64,000 nucleotides of DNA, from the NCBI GenBank assembly GCA_030762175.1, contig CM060833.1, positions 2,333,501-2,397,500 on the forward strand, written 5' to 3'. Made by a program: the position numbers and the translations under genes. The notes below the pieces were generated by a model, which worked only from the letters and a program-made list of their open reading frames with translations, made no database searches and was not told the DNA's origin. The number at the start of each line of letters is the position of its first letter. The first letter of the stretch is position 1. Origin of the DNA: Metallyticus violacea. Taxonomy: Eukaryota; Arthropoda; Insecta; Mantodea; Metallyticidae. This document shows positions 33,585 through 45,157 of the stretch, in pieces.

Positions 33585-33915
33585 ATTTCAATTCCCTGTA
33601 CCGAGTTTCGTTGAGATAAAAACAAAACTTGCAGCTGCTAGAGAGCTTTTAAGTTTCGCTTTAACCCCAACTCTTTAAATTCCAGTTTTCAGCTATACCC
33701 CCAATCCTAATGGCCCGATTTCCTAAATTTTTAAAAACTAATTTTCTTATTTTGTTTTAATGTAATATAGTGAGTTTTCTTAATTGAGTGATTTTTAAAT
33801 GTTTTAAATCTTTTGGCTTTAGGCTATCCCTAGCCCAAGTGGTTCAATTTTGCTGGTTAACGAACTCGATGAATGGTTTGTTGATTGGTGCCAAGTTTAG
33901 TTGAGAAGAAACAAA
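33585..33915 (+). repeat. interspersed repeat R1, copy
   Basis: It contains ACCGAGTTTCGTTGAGATAA, CTAATGGCCCGATTTCC and CGAACTCGATGAATGGTTTG, each with a counterpart at 38630-38945. The family is not recognised and carries no open frame. Confidence 0.55.
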
Positions 33916-34837
33916 AATTGGTAGGACTGAATTAGTCGGTAACTATGAGGATGTTTTTAGCTTTGTTTGGTTTGTGAATCACAATTATATGCATATTTCC
34001 ACCTAGATGCAAAATAACTAAACGAAGAATGGCATTAACCATCTGTGTTTAAAATGTGTGTTTTCCTGGGAAATTACACGTATGGCATAGCAAAAAATAA
34101 AATATTTTACACTTTCTCTAACCTTCCGTGCAACGAAAAAGTCGCATGCTCATTCATAAAACATCGACGATTTTGAAATGCTAAGTATTTATTAGACTGT
34201 TATTCAACAATGTAAATGACTCAATACATGATAAAAACTTAAAGCATCGACCAAATGAGTGCTATTATTATATAAGTAAATTAAACTAAATCCGTTATTT
34301 TAATCTTAAATCTGCTTAAGTTTAATGTAAATTGTACATGCTTTTCATAAAGATCACCTCATCAACTTTTATTCGGGGTCATTAGCATCGAAGAGAGCAC
34401 AAAAATAACCAAACAATTGATTGATATCCCCCCTCCGTTCTTCAGTTAGACAAAGGAAGAGGGTTTGCCAACCAAGTGAAAAACGAGGTAACATCGATGT
34501 GAAGTATTTGGCAACTGTTTTTGGCACAGAAACCAGCGTTGAATGGAGAGAGCAAAACAAAACAGATGTAAATGAAAATGGGACTTTTGTCTCCAAATGA
34601 AGGGAAATATCGTACTAAGTAACATAAAGGTTGCAGTATTAGCAATGTACAATATAAAACTTCTTGCTCTAGTTAATATTTCTGAGATCCACCACCTCTT
34701 GCAGCATGAACCACACTAAGCAGGATGGGTGACGAATTGTTTGCTATGAAAAATGCCGTTAAATTTTCCACGAGATATCCTAAAGTAAACTTGTCGGATC
34801 AAATGGGGCAATTTGCCAAAAGTAATAAAATATGCAA
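33916..34837. other. AT-rich spacer
   Basis: Overlapping minus-strand frames at 34369-34652 are Phe/Leu-rich without a motif. I see no gene. Confidence 0.4.
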
Positions 34838-34982
34838 GGGAAGTAAAGCCTTAGATCCCGTTTCATAGATTTCTGGTACGTAAAAGAACCTCAGGCCTGT
34901 AAACGGAGGCCTCTGAGCAAGTTTTATCAGCAGTTTCACTCCCTAAATTGAATGGGACCCAGGATTTTATACAGCGTTCTTA

Positions 34983-35017
<35 letters not shown>

Positions 35018-35037
35018 CAACAACAACAACAACAACA
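34838..35037 (+). mobile_element. SINE-1 copy g, 5'-truncated, tail expanded to (TAA)n(CAA)n
   Basis: It starts at GGGAAGTAAAGCCTTAGATC and lacks the tRNA-like head. The 3' part is worn, and the usual AAATAA tail has become about ten TAA units (34984-35013) followed by eight CAA units (35014-35037). Confidence 0.85.
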
Positions 35038-35160
35038 CCGTTCGACGTATAAAACATCCGGAATTCCCGGCACAGCTGCATAGCAGCAAAGACCTTAAGC
35101 AGGCAAGCGATGAGCTTTCCTCGACCTCCCTTACCGCCTGGTACTGGACGTTTCTTTTCA

Positions 35161-35405
35161 TTTATTTGGTTTTACTTAAGGATGCTCCTCCATGTCTTTG
35201 GCCATTATTTTCTCATTCAAAAGATCGATAATTTTTGCTCAGATGCCCCATTTTTAAGCTTGAGGTTCTTTTACTGCCCTAAATTTATGATACGGGACCA
35301 GTATCTTTATCTATTTTGTATTTTTATGCTCTCAAAACTCAATCGACCCTGGTCGGGTTTGAATCTGGGACCTGCAAAGGATGAATGTATTCAGTTAACC
35401 AATTG
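35161..35405 (-). mobile_element. SINE-1 copy h, worn
   Basis: The minus strand shows the B-box region (GGTCCCAGATTCAAACCCGA), the CGATTGAGTTTTGAGAGCAT join and the CCTCAAGCTTAAAAATGGGG body, ending in CAAATAAA at 35161. Its tail faces the tail of copy g across about 120 bp. Confidence 0.8.
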
Positions 35406-35436
35406 ATGAGTTTCTTACATTTGGCAGTGATTATTG

Positions 35437-35442
35437 TTGTTG

Positions 35443-35517
<75 letters not shown>
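35437..35517. repeat. (TTG)n(TTA)n microsatellite
   Basis: A few GTT units are followed by more than 20 near-perfect ATT units. The poly-Ile frames reported on both strands here are artefacts of this repeat. Confidence 0.97.
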
Positions 35518-35518
<1 letters not shown>

Positions 35519-36771
35519 GGATTTCGGTGGTATGCATATGAAATATTCAGTGCACAAGAGACATAACACTATCTAGCAGTTTACAGATAAAGGCAAGTCT
35601 TGAAATTTGAAACCGAAAATTAAGGAATGTTTAATATATATTTTTTGCAATATATATATAGTAGGTATATCTTCATTCTATATACACATTAGAAATATAT
35701 TTTATGTAGGGTCGTCGACCGAGCTTACTTAAGTATGATACACAATTAAAAAGAGGAACAAATAAAAATATAAAGTAATAATAATAAATAAAAATTGAAA
35801 AATGGTATTTATAAATATATAACAGAAACACTTTACATATGAATTACACTACTTATTGCTTCTAGCCTCGCGCACTTTGGCTAGGAAAATGCCCACATTC
35901 AACCAGTTTACTAGAATTACATCTTTTTTTAAGATAATGGCATAAAATAGAATAATTATAGTTGGAGTTGCTTATTTTGTGCACCAAAAACTTATTTCGG
36001 TTAGCCTCCTATAATACTTAATTTACAGTGCTCAAAGATGTAGATATTAATAAAACATAGGTCAGAAACCTGGTCTTTTGAACCATTGACAGAAGAGCAG
36101 AGGAACATGATGAATGATACAAAAGAAGATCGACTGACTGCCGTCACCTGTTTCACTGATGACACATTTTACAGAAATCAATTTCAATCATTTGGGCTGA
36201 AACTTCATGGTAAATCTCAATCTGCATCCATCTGCCTTTCAGTCACTGCACCCGTTCCCCTTTTGCTAACCACTAAATGGTTTAGCAGCTCCTTTGTGAT
36301 CGAAAAAGTTCTTCCCTCTTCATTACATGTACAACAACTTTCTACTTGTTCTTGCAGTATCTACCCAAGTATCAGCAAAGAAAATGTATTGTTTCATACG
36401 ACTAGCTAAGCATCATTAGGTGATCTAGAACCGTCAACTTGTGGTTTATCACTTCCACTTTCATGTCCTGGTCATGCAGCAATTTTAATATGGATACACA
36501 ATTCCTGTTCTGTCCGGTAGATGAATCAGAAAATGCAGTTACATAATATTTTACATTTAAGCATTTCACAATACGTGATACAACATCCTGGAAACCTCTG
36601 TCTTCCTCTGTTTCATACTCGTATGTACATTATCACCATTTGTATCATTGAAAGAACGAGTTTCTTAGTTAATTGCTCTAAACAAAATAAAAAAGCATTC
36701 AAAGCACAAAGTGCTGCCTTCTCTTTGAAATTTTGTAATGCAGGAGTTAAGCACTTATATTGTTGAAATTC
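35518..36771. other. AT-rich spacer
   Basis: TA-rich tracts lie at 35625-35705. The 107-codon frame at 36086-36409 has no recognised motif and no plausible splice context. Confidence 0.4.
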
Positions 36772-37050
36772 GGTCCTGGTGGTGTAGTGGTAACCATATT
36801 TGCCTCGTAGACCCAAGATCGCGGGTTCAATCCTGTCAAGGGTTATAATTAGTTGTTTTTTTTTTCGGTCGCAAAAATCCTAAATATGGTTCCTTTGGAA
36901 GGAAAGTATAGCCGTGGGTCCCATGTCGAAGATTTGCGGCACATAAAAGAACCTCAAGTTTGAAAGAATAGGCCTCTGAGCCGTTTCACGCCCTGAATTG
37001 AATAGGAAGCTGATGACATGAGATGTTAAAGAGTGTCCTTAAAAATTCAA
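36772..37050 (+). mobile_element. SINE-1 copy i
   Basis: Full head (GGTCCTGGTGGTGTAGTGGT, box A intact; box B GGTTCAATCCTG worn), a T run at 36854-36864, and the normal body to GATGTTAAAGAGTGTCC. The GCAAAATTTGTCGG block is deleted near 36980. Confidence 0.92.
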
Positions 37051-37194
37051 ACAAATGCAGCATTGAAATTATAATTCTCCGTACTTCAAAATAATGGCAG
37101 TAACTGCATTTTAAGAAAAGTTTGTCACTTAAGAGCTGCGTAAACTAAGCGAATTCCTCAGCAAGTTGAATTTGTGCGGATTATTTTGGTAACT

Positions 37195-37350
37195 AGAAAG
37201 TATAACCACAATAGTTCTGAATTATCTCAAATTGCGCTCGCTAGAGCGTTAACACACACAGCTTTAGGTTTAACTGGTTTTTGAATTCGGTGAATCGTTT
37301 GTTAATTGGTCGTTATATGCCGCGTTTCATTGAGAAAAAACATTTTCCTG
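37195..37350 (+). repeat. interspersed repeat R1, partial copy
   Basis: GCTCGCTAGAGCGTTAACAC and GAATTCGGTGAATCGTTTGT, then GCCGCGTTTCATTGAGAAAA, match the R1 copy at 38860-38955, but the order of the blocks is rotated. Confidence 0.5.
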
Positions 37351-37656
37351 GCATGAACTTTTAAAGAAATCCAACCATCCATCCAGCCATCCATATTATG
37401 AACTTATTAATTAATGAAATATGTCATCACCTTACTGTGTAGTATTAGCATGACAAACTCCAAAACTAACCAATAAAAGAAGAACTGAACTATAAAGCAT
37501 TACATAAATAGATTTTGTCTGCTTTTCCCCTTCCAAATCACTTGAAAATAAATATATATATAGTCCAATTACTGTACTTTTCAAAAGTAAGGGTAACCAA
37601 ATTACAATTATTGCAATCTATTATAAGTATTATAAAAGATAACCCAAAACCTTAGA

Positions 37657-37657
<1 letters not shown>

Positions 37658-37707
<50 letters not shown>

Positions 37708-37708
37708 G
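37658..37708. repeat. (TTA)n microsatellite
   Basis: About 16 ATT units, followed by an AATAAATA-rich stretch to about 37820. Confidence 0.97.
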
Positions 37709-38054
37709 AGGTTATGAAACAAGAATTAATGATATAATATTAAGAAATAAATATTAAATAAATACATATTAATTAAATAAAATAAATAATAAAATGAAAT
37801 AAAATAAAACAAAATATATAGATAAAGCTATACTGTGTGAGTATTTTTACATGTAACCATGTTTATGAACCGAGTCTGTGATATCATATTTACATTCAAT
37901 AAAATAAAAAAACAACAGAAAGTACTGAATTACATTCCGTGTTTAAAAAGAAGTTTATTTGTTTCAGTAAAACAAAAACATGAATGCTATTTAAAAACAA
38001 TTACACTTTACTAAGAAAATATACACAGTCAACAATATACATATACATACACCC

Positions 38055-38345
38055 CGATATGGGTGGCCGAGGTCGTTAAAGGCTCGGACTCGTGAGCGGG
38101 AGGTCAGGGGTTCGATTCCCACCAGAACCGTCCTCTCCCTTACTGAAGTTCATTCCTCGGTCCCCATAAAAAATACCAAATGCCCACGAGGTATCCTGAA
38201 CTGGAACACATCCTTTCTTTAAAAAAAAAATTAAATAAATAAATAAATAAATAAATAAACTTTCCCAATTTATCATTTCAGTTCATGCATTACCAATGTC
38301 AACATCTCTGATGCATTAGTAGTTAAAACGGGCGTTAAACACTGT
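38055..38345 (+). mobile_element. SINE-2 copy b
   Basis: The head reads GGGTGGCCGAGGTCGTTAAA, box B is GGTTCGATTCCC near 38109 and the tail is AAACGGGCGTTAAACACTG near 38325. The middle is partly replaced by an A run and seven AAAT units (38220-38260). Confidence 0.85.
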
Positions 38346-38629
38346 TCAAGGGGAGGGGAATCAACAATATAAACAATCGAAAGTTACATTGATTTTCAGT
38401 GGCTTTGAAATTTAATTTAAATGTTATTAACATGTAACGTAAACGTTTTCTGAAGGTTATTACAGAGCGCTCTTACATACAAATATAATTCTTAAACACA
38501 TATTACATTAATATTTCACATTTGCTATCTTCACGACGATACTTTTGTTAAATATTAAACATATGTATCGTTATATATACAGTTTATATGCTGAATTGTG
38601 ATTTTATTTTACAAAAATTGGAAGACAAA

Positions 38630-39045
38630 CGCAAGAGCGCTTTTTAAATTTCCCTTACTCCTTACTCCTAATGGTCCATTTCCCAAATTTTCAGAAACTA
38701 TTTTTCTTATTTTATTTTTTTATTTTTCTTGTTTTACTTAAATTGTATATATGCAATTTTGTTGGGTAAAAGAAAAATTGTAACCTTTAGAGCAATTTTA
38801 ATTTTCTCCCCCGCCAATTCTCGAATTCTCCATTTTATTTATTTATTTATTTATTTTTAACGAATTCGAAGAACCGTTTGCTAATTGATCATTATATTCC
38901 GAGTTCCGTTGAGAGAAAACAAAATTGCGGCCACTAGAGCGTTAACAGACACACCATCTTGTACATATATTTACTGTCATTTTCCGTACCTAGAAAGTAG
39001 GATCGATGGAGATTGAAAAGAAAATATCCGACTCAAGGCCCTAAA
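38630..39045 (+). repeat. interspersed repeat R1, longest copy
   Basis: This copy joins all R1 blocks: CTAATGGTCCATTTCCCAAA, ACGAATTCGAAGAACCGTTT, TTCCGAGTTCCGTTGAGAGA, GCCACTAGAGCGTTAACAGA and AGTAGGATCGATGGAGATTG. A (TTTA)n tract near 38835-38858 interrupts it. No protein motif or terminal repeat was seen, so the class is unknown. Confidence 0.6.
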
Positions 39046-39443
39046 CATTCATTATTAGCAGTTGTTTAACAATATTATTTTAAATAAGTTCATTTTCACA
39101 TGTTTCTATATTACATAAAGGCTTTGATGTACAGTATAAAGTCACAAACATTTAATAGTAATAGCCATTTAGCTATGTTAACTTAAGAAGTTAATTTACG
39201 TATGTTATTATGTAAGATAAAGGCGGTAATATTCAATTTGAAACTTAAAACATTCATTGATAATATTTTTTTAATTATATAAATTAAATAAATTCATTTA
39301 CACATGTTTTTTGTTAGGTAAGGGCTTTAATTTTCAATTCAAATTACAAATATTCGTTGGTAATACGTTTTAAATCATAAATTTAGCAAGCTCATTTGTA
39401 TAGATTGCACGTATCAGATAAAAATATTACAATATTTATCTTA
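39043..39443. repeat. degenerate tandem repeat, about four units of 100 bp
   Basis: Units start near 39043, 39148, 39248 and 39349 with variants of AAACATTCATTGATAATA. Each carries a TTCATTTACACATGT-like block about 45-50 bp later and a TAAAGGCTTTAAT-like block about 70 bp later. Divergence between units is high, so the array is old. Confidence 0.65.
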
Positions 39444-40743
39444 ATGTTTGTTTTTTTTGTTGGCCTTTATTACAATACCTAATAATATAAATATTACAGG
39501 AAGACATGCATAGTCAAGGGTACGAAAAGATTAAACTACAGATAAAAAATTGTAATACTAAGTGAATCAACCAATGACAAGCGTAACAACATTAACAATG
39601 TGTACCAAGAATGAAACACGAGACAGACAGCTTTGTTGCGATTAAATAGAAATGAACGCATTTCATTCGCTTAGTGTACGTATGTTGAAAATATAATACA
39701 ATGTGATGTATAGTATTATTACAATCTGTTATTATAAGTGACTGTTTATATCTCAAAATTTGTTAGTTATGCGTTGGATTGAGTCAGAGAAATTGTTTTA
39801 AATTCCATTTGCAGAAATCGTGGTTCTTACTCCTTATAAAGAAACATATTTTAACATTGTGTAAAGATAAGTGGTGATTAACATTTCTTGGAAGAAATAA
39901 CAAAATTTGTGGTGAATGATTAGAGTTACGAATTTTAATAAATATCCACATATGAAAATAGTATAGGAGTTACAACAGGACAAAAAACACAGTTTTCGGA
40001 AGAGAAACATAAATCATAACACGTCTGTCTCGTATTCAGTCTGCTTATTCTCAGAGCTTATCGTAATTAGAAAAGTGTACTGTTGTGTGGTATTAACAAA
40101 ACATTAATAAACTCCGTAGATTTCTGTCCATTGTGATTTTGTTTTACTTAAAGTCAGACTCCTTTCACTCTAGAAGTTCAATCGGAAAAATCCAGCCATA
40201 AAACCAAACAGTGAACTAGCTGAGCATATTGTGGTGTTAGTCAGTTTTAACATCTACATCGGCGGCGACGTTAATTAATACCATTATAAGATTTGAATAA
40301 TTTTTTTCAAAAATCTTTTAATGAATACAACCTTCGGAATTCGTTAAAAATGAGGATTTACGTCACTTATGCTGCGAACTCGGCATATGCCTGGTTAGTT
40401 TGTTAAAATGTTTTGCGCTTGTATTCATCTCTGAAGGATAATACACGCAGGAAACACAAATTTGTGATATTTGATTCCGTCTCTGTTATACCTGTAGATA
40501 TATATTGTGGTTATGGTTTGTTTAGATCGTGCTCTTATAACCATTCCATCTTGAAGTAGTTATGTAATGTAAAGTGTGTGCTTTCGCAGATGAAATTATC
40601 CTAAAGTTATGTTTTCCGCACATATCTCGTATTTTAAGAAGTGACTAAAGTTGTTTTTGAGGAGCTTGTATCATAAATAAGCCGAAAACTTGTACAGCGC
40701 ACTTTGTAAGCAATTACTGAGACATTTTTGTGGCCTGTTGCAG
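39444..40743. other. AT-rich stretch upstream of exon A
   Basis: No repeat or coding motif is recognised. It is presumably intron or 5' flank of the gene carrying the two start exons; a pyrimidine tract and TTGCAG acceptor lie at its right edge. Confidence 0.4.
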
Positions 40744-40842
40744 GACTTGGATGATACACTAGCGGAGAGGACACTGCACTAAGGATGCCGGTCGGGGGCA
40801 GAGTGGCCGGGAAGATTGGAATCATCTCGGGACTCGGTAACG
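40744..40842 (+). CDS. candidate alternative first coding exon A (19 codons)
   Basis: The ATG at 40785 has A at -3 and follows an in-frame TGA at 40752-40754, so translation must start here. The exon encodes MPVGGRVAGKIGIISGLGN plus the first base of a split codon, then a donor GTAAGA at 40843. A TTGTGGCCTGTTGCAG acceptor precedes 40744, which suggests a non-coding exon further upstream. The 58 coding bases are about 62% GC in AT-rich surroundings. A 3-codon upstream frame (40751-40762) could dampen translation. Exon B at 52068 has the same length, phase and ten of the same residues. The gene is not recognised; the rest of the protein lies outside the window. Confidence 0.62.
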
Positions 40843-41829
40843 GTAAGACTATATCACTTGCTGCCACTTCAGCTGATCTTCTGCCCTCACGAGTCTCAAA
40901 GGTGTAAGTTGCTTGAATGAAAGTTCGTTATTTCCAAACTGAGCTCTCAAGAGAAAAAACTATAGAGAAGTATGCATACACTTTGAGGAAATAAAATGTA
41001 AATAAATATACCGTGGTCATTGATTTGTCCAGAAACGTTAATTTTCACCCCAAATAGTTAAATTATTTTTATAATTTAATGTTTTATAGTTATTATTTAT
41101 GCTAATAGATTAATTTCAAATAACGACCAGATATCTCTTTATAAAAAAGTTAAGTCCAAACTAAGAGTATTTGCACTCAAACTGTTATGTGTGATTTCTA
41201 GTTAAACTGTAATAGATCATTGTGTACACAAAAGGAATCCAATACTAACCTAAAAGCGAGCGGGTGAATCGCATTTACCTGTTCCATAATCACTCAGCTC
41301 ATCGGAGATGATGATCGAGCAACGGCGGATGAGTGGCAAGGAAAACCATGATAACAGGAAAACACTTCGCTACAACCTGGGATTGAATCCGGTCCGCCAT
41401 GCCAAAAATTTGTGCGCTTCTGGGTCTTCATCTCACTGCAGAATCGCTAAGTGCAGAATTGTTGTGTAGCGTAAACAGCAAACCTCGTGATTCCCGGTAA
41501 TTTTAACGGTTTAAAAGTCACTTAAGTAAATTAAAACTTGCATCTACTTTGGCTCATTTTCACATGGAGAGACATAATCACATGAAATTTAATACCTAAG
41601 CGCATTTTAAATGGAATAAAATCAGATTTTTGCATTAACAATTACTATATTTATACTTTCATAAAATTTTAGAATAAAAGTAATTTTAAAATGAATGAAG
41701 TACAAAATACTAGTTAACTCTCTGAAATTCAAAACCTTATCAAATATTCTACAGTCTTTAAATCATCAAACAAATCAGATTCCTTTATAGGAAGAGATTG
41801 GGTCTGATTGGCAGCTATTTAACTTACAG
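40843..41829. other. probable intron sequence
   Basis: AT-rich sequence with no recognised repeat or motif, following the exon A donor. Confidence 0.4.
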
Positions 41830-42140
41830 GATTCCACTAAGTACAAACTCTCCAACAACGCTACCTATTTCTTTTCTATACAAATCTGCATCCTGCCATG
41901 GAAGCGTCTTTACAGACGCCACCAACCTCTTCTTTGTAATGCAACAGCGTCCTCCAGACTCTTAAATCGATGGGCCTCTCAGGTTTTTCCTTGACAGTTG
42001 GAAACAGGAAAAAGTCGGTGAATCATATCTGGACTGTACGGTGGGTGATTCGCCAGTGTCACTCCCGATTCATTGTTTCAAAGAGGTATGTGCAGGGCAT
42101 TGTTTTAGTGAAGTAACCGCCCTTGCTGAAGACTCTGTTC
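41830..42140 (-). mobile_element. mariner M9, C-terminal remnant
   Basis: The minus strand reads ANHPPYSPDMIHRLFPVSN at about 42060-42000, the third catalytic region with the final Asp lost, then EAHRFKSLEDAVA (about 41985-41945), similar to the GKRFxSxEDV block of mariner transposases. The + strand frame 42041-42343 is a shadow. No end was found. Confidence 0.6.
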
Positions 42141-42489
42141 TGAAGATCCTGGGAAGGCAAATTGTGGTGTACCAGTTAGCAATATGGCCTCTTGCTGACA
42201 AGAAACTAACAATCCTCTTCCGACCTATTGTTCATTTCGATTCACTAGATGGTCTTCATTTGAAAAGATCCAGACTGCCAGCTGCCTTTTCGGTTCCAGG
42301 TCGTATTGGCAAATTCAGATCTTCTGCCTTTTGGCTTCTGTGAGGTTGAGGTACAGCGACAACAAAACTTCCTCACACGAAGATATTCTGACACCTGTTT
42401 ACTTGGGCTGTTCTTAGTTCTCTGCCTGACTCAGAGATTTGAAGATGTGGCGTAAGTGTAGTCATTTGTTTACTATAATCATGTAAACA

Positions 42490-43593
42490 AGCTAGTGTTA
42501 ACATTTTCTACAAAATTGAAATATGACTGTAATAAAGTGCTTCGTTTTGAAGGCTTTAACCCCAACAGAAATACAAAAGGAGTTCGATCCCACATAAAAG
42601 GGTTCTTCCCCTTCATTTTCGACGAGAGAAGAGAGAGGCCTCTGAGCAAAATTTGTCGGCCGTTTCACGCCCTGATTTGAATGGGACGCTGATGACCTGA
42701 GCTGTTAAAGAGCGTCCGTAAATAAATCATTCAAAAAAAAAAAAAAAAAAAAAAAAATTCATTTTCGACGGTTAAAAAGTGGCCTGTTGTGTTTAAGTGT
42801 GGCCGTACATCCAGAGATGAGCTCTCAGAACGTCCGAAAACCTTCAACTGACGAGTTTGTGACAATGTCGTACTCAGTGGTCACCGATTGAAGGTATGCG
42901 AGTATGGACCAAAAACACTTTCAAATGAACATTTCGCAACAGTGTTTGGACTTGTTTAAAAGCAATTCCAGTGAGTTTTTCTGACGTTTCGAACTACACG
43001 TCAGAGACGAACGCGCAGTGCAAACATTGGGTGGCAACAGGTGAAAGTGCACCAAAGAAAACAAAAACAGTTTCATCTGCAGGAAAAGTTATGACTACAG
43101 TTTTCTGGGATTCTAATGGTGTGATGTTCGTAGACTACCTTCAGAAGGGCAGAATCATCACCGGGGAGTATTACGCTTCACTACTGGACAACTGAAGGAT
43201 GCTATTTATACTAAACGTCCACACCTTGAGAAAAGATTTGATACGCCATCACACACGTCTGATATTGTTGCTACAAAACTGCACGACCTTCGCTTCCAGT
43301 ACTTCCACATCCGCCATATTAGTAAATTTGGCTCCCAGCGATTACTTTTTGTTCCCAAACCTGAAGAAATGGCAGGACAGTCGAAGATTGACATCAACTT
43401 TTGAAGCTGAGGCTCGGACAGAAATTTATTTTTTACAGTTGGTGAAATCTTATTTTACTGAGAGTATTAAAAAGTTAGAAAGTCTTTGGACTAAATGTAT
43501 TAATTTACAAGGTAACTACATTGAAAAATAAAAACACATTTCTCTTAGATCTTGTGTTTAGTCAGGCCAAGAAATTTTAGAACGCTCCTCGTA
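42490..43593 (+). mobile_element. mariner M4, interrupted by a SINE
   Basis: The transposase starts near 42540 (VLKALTPTEIQKEF) and reads GSSPSFST up to the SINE, then VKKWPVVFKCGRTSRDELSE (42771-42830). Further blocks are KKTKTVSSAGKVMTTVFWDS (about 43050-43110), VDYLQKGRIITGEYYASLLD (43130-43190), LAPSDYFLFPNLKKWQ (about 43326-43373) and the C-terminal LWTKCINLQGNYIEK ending at 43531. The third Asp is kept. The first (DETW) block and the HDNA block are missing or damaged. The right terminal repeat ends in CGCTCCTCGTA at 43593; the left end is lost. Confidence 0.85.
42612..42770 (+). mobile_element. SINE-1 copy j, 5'-truncated, 13-bp target-site duplication
   Basis: The last 110 bp of SINE-1 (GAGGCCTCTGAGCAAAATTT onwards) end in a run of about 24 A. 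The perfect duplication TTCATTTTCGACG lies at 42612-42624 and 42758-42770. Removing the insert and one duplicate joins the M4 transposase frame ...SPSFST-VKKW... exactly. The long pure A tail and perfect duplication make this one of the youngest insertions in the window. Confidence 0.95.
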
Positions 43594-45155
43594 TCTTCCC
43601 AGAGTATTCTACATAAGCGAGTTTTCATCTGTGGTGTGCTTCTGTTGCTATTCTCGTCTTTCAAGGCTGATGTTCCTCTCTCTTGTTAGCTCAGGGTGCA
43701 CATGATCAAGAGCCTCTTCCATATTTGATATTTGTGACATTTCACCTATTGTTTCTTCAATTGATCTAAAATATTAGTACAGAATCTTCTATTAATGAAA
43801 ATAGTGTGGATATTCCGGAAAACTAACATTATCATTTCTTTGAAAGACTTCACGGCTTGGTTTTCTGTGACGATGAATTTGTACGAATTATTGCTCACTT
43901 TGCTTGAAAGGTTGCATTCTCATTCGCGTTTAGAGGCCAATCATTGTAAGCTTTTCATGCTTTATAATTAAAGTATGCAATACTTTAGAAACTTCATCAG
44001 CTTTAATCTGTCATTTCGGATGTTGTGAAGACATTTTCAGTAATTTACTCAGTAAGTTTTAATTTACGTGCCCATTTCGAAATATGCAATTGAAAATAAA
44101 ATAAAACATTATACTGAAGTGTTTCTCTTATTGGTTTGATATCCTACTGACCCAAGTATTTAAAGACTGTAGAACATTCGACGTTCTCCATTTTCCAAAA
44201 CTTTTATCATCATGTGCGGTCTCATTCCGAGAACTTTAATATGATTCTTATAGTGTTAAGCATTTCATTTAAAAAATAATAAATAGTTATCATAGTGAAA
44301 AATCTTATCTCTCCAAAATTCTGACAAAATAAAAACAATTTTAAAAGAATATAAAATATTAAAATGAATAAATTTAATTGATTTTAAAATACAATATACT
44401 GTTTAACAAACAGTTTTTACATATCCTGTGGAAGGTTTGCTGATATACGTTCAGCTGAATTTTGTCTGAAATTTCCCCAAATTTATGTGCATCACAAAAC
44501 GGCACACGGGTACTAAAAATTTGCAATTAGCAATTTAAACATCTTTAACCAAACTGTGAGGGAAAGAAAATTGGCAGAAGTGGCAAGTAAGAAATGTGTT
44601 CACTGCAAGCAAACCCTCAAAATATGGCGGGTTGCCAAAAACACTGCTACGGGGCTCTCTGCTCCCAACAGTTACACGGTCATTACGTCATCTGTCGCAA
44701 GTGCCGCAGAACACCATAGGGTGGCCTAGGTCTTAATTCAGTGTTCTTTAAATCTTTCACAGAGATGTACAGTGGTCTAAAAACACCTTCACTCTTCAGA
44801 GCGTGCCCCATGATAAAATTACACAGCAGTACGAAAATTGTGAAGAAATCTGCGCTGGGACTGTTCTGTTTAAAGCTACTCAGTTATTCGGGGTGAGAAA
44901 CGCTAAACCGGACCACGCATGCGACAAACTTGCCATCAGTGAGCTGGCTTGGTCACCGCATTATTTCCGTAAAGAGAGTCAATAAGATATGTACATTGTA
45001 GAAGACGAAACGTTCAGGTTTACACCACATTTCTATGAGAAACACGAGCAAGCGAATACAAGGTCAAAGAACAAAATTAAAATTTCTTATGCAGCTAACA
45101 TTTAATAACTGTCTTGCAAACTCCTAGCATTTGGTTTATAAGTTTTCCCTTTTAC
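43594..45155. other. AT-rich spacer, probable intron
   Basis: No repeat or coding motif recognised. The 60-codon frame at 44803-44985 lacks motifs. Confidence 0.4.
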
Positions 45156-45157
45156 TA

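Noticed and set aside
34984..35037. TAA/CAA array as a CRISPR-like or regulatory repeat
   Set aside because: Simple trinucleotide array at the tail of a SINE; no spacers or conserved repeat length.
35339..35576. Open frames with long poly-Ile stretches on both strands
   Set aside because: They are translations of an (ATT)n microsatellite.
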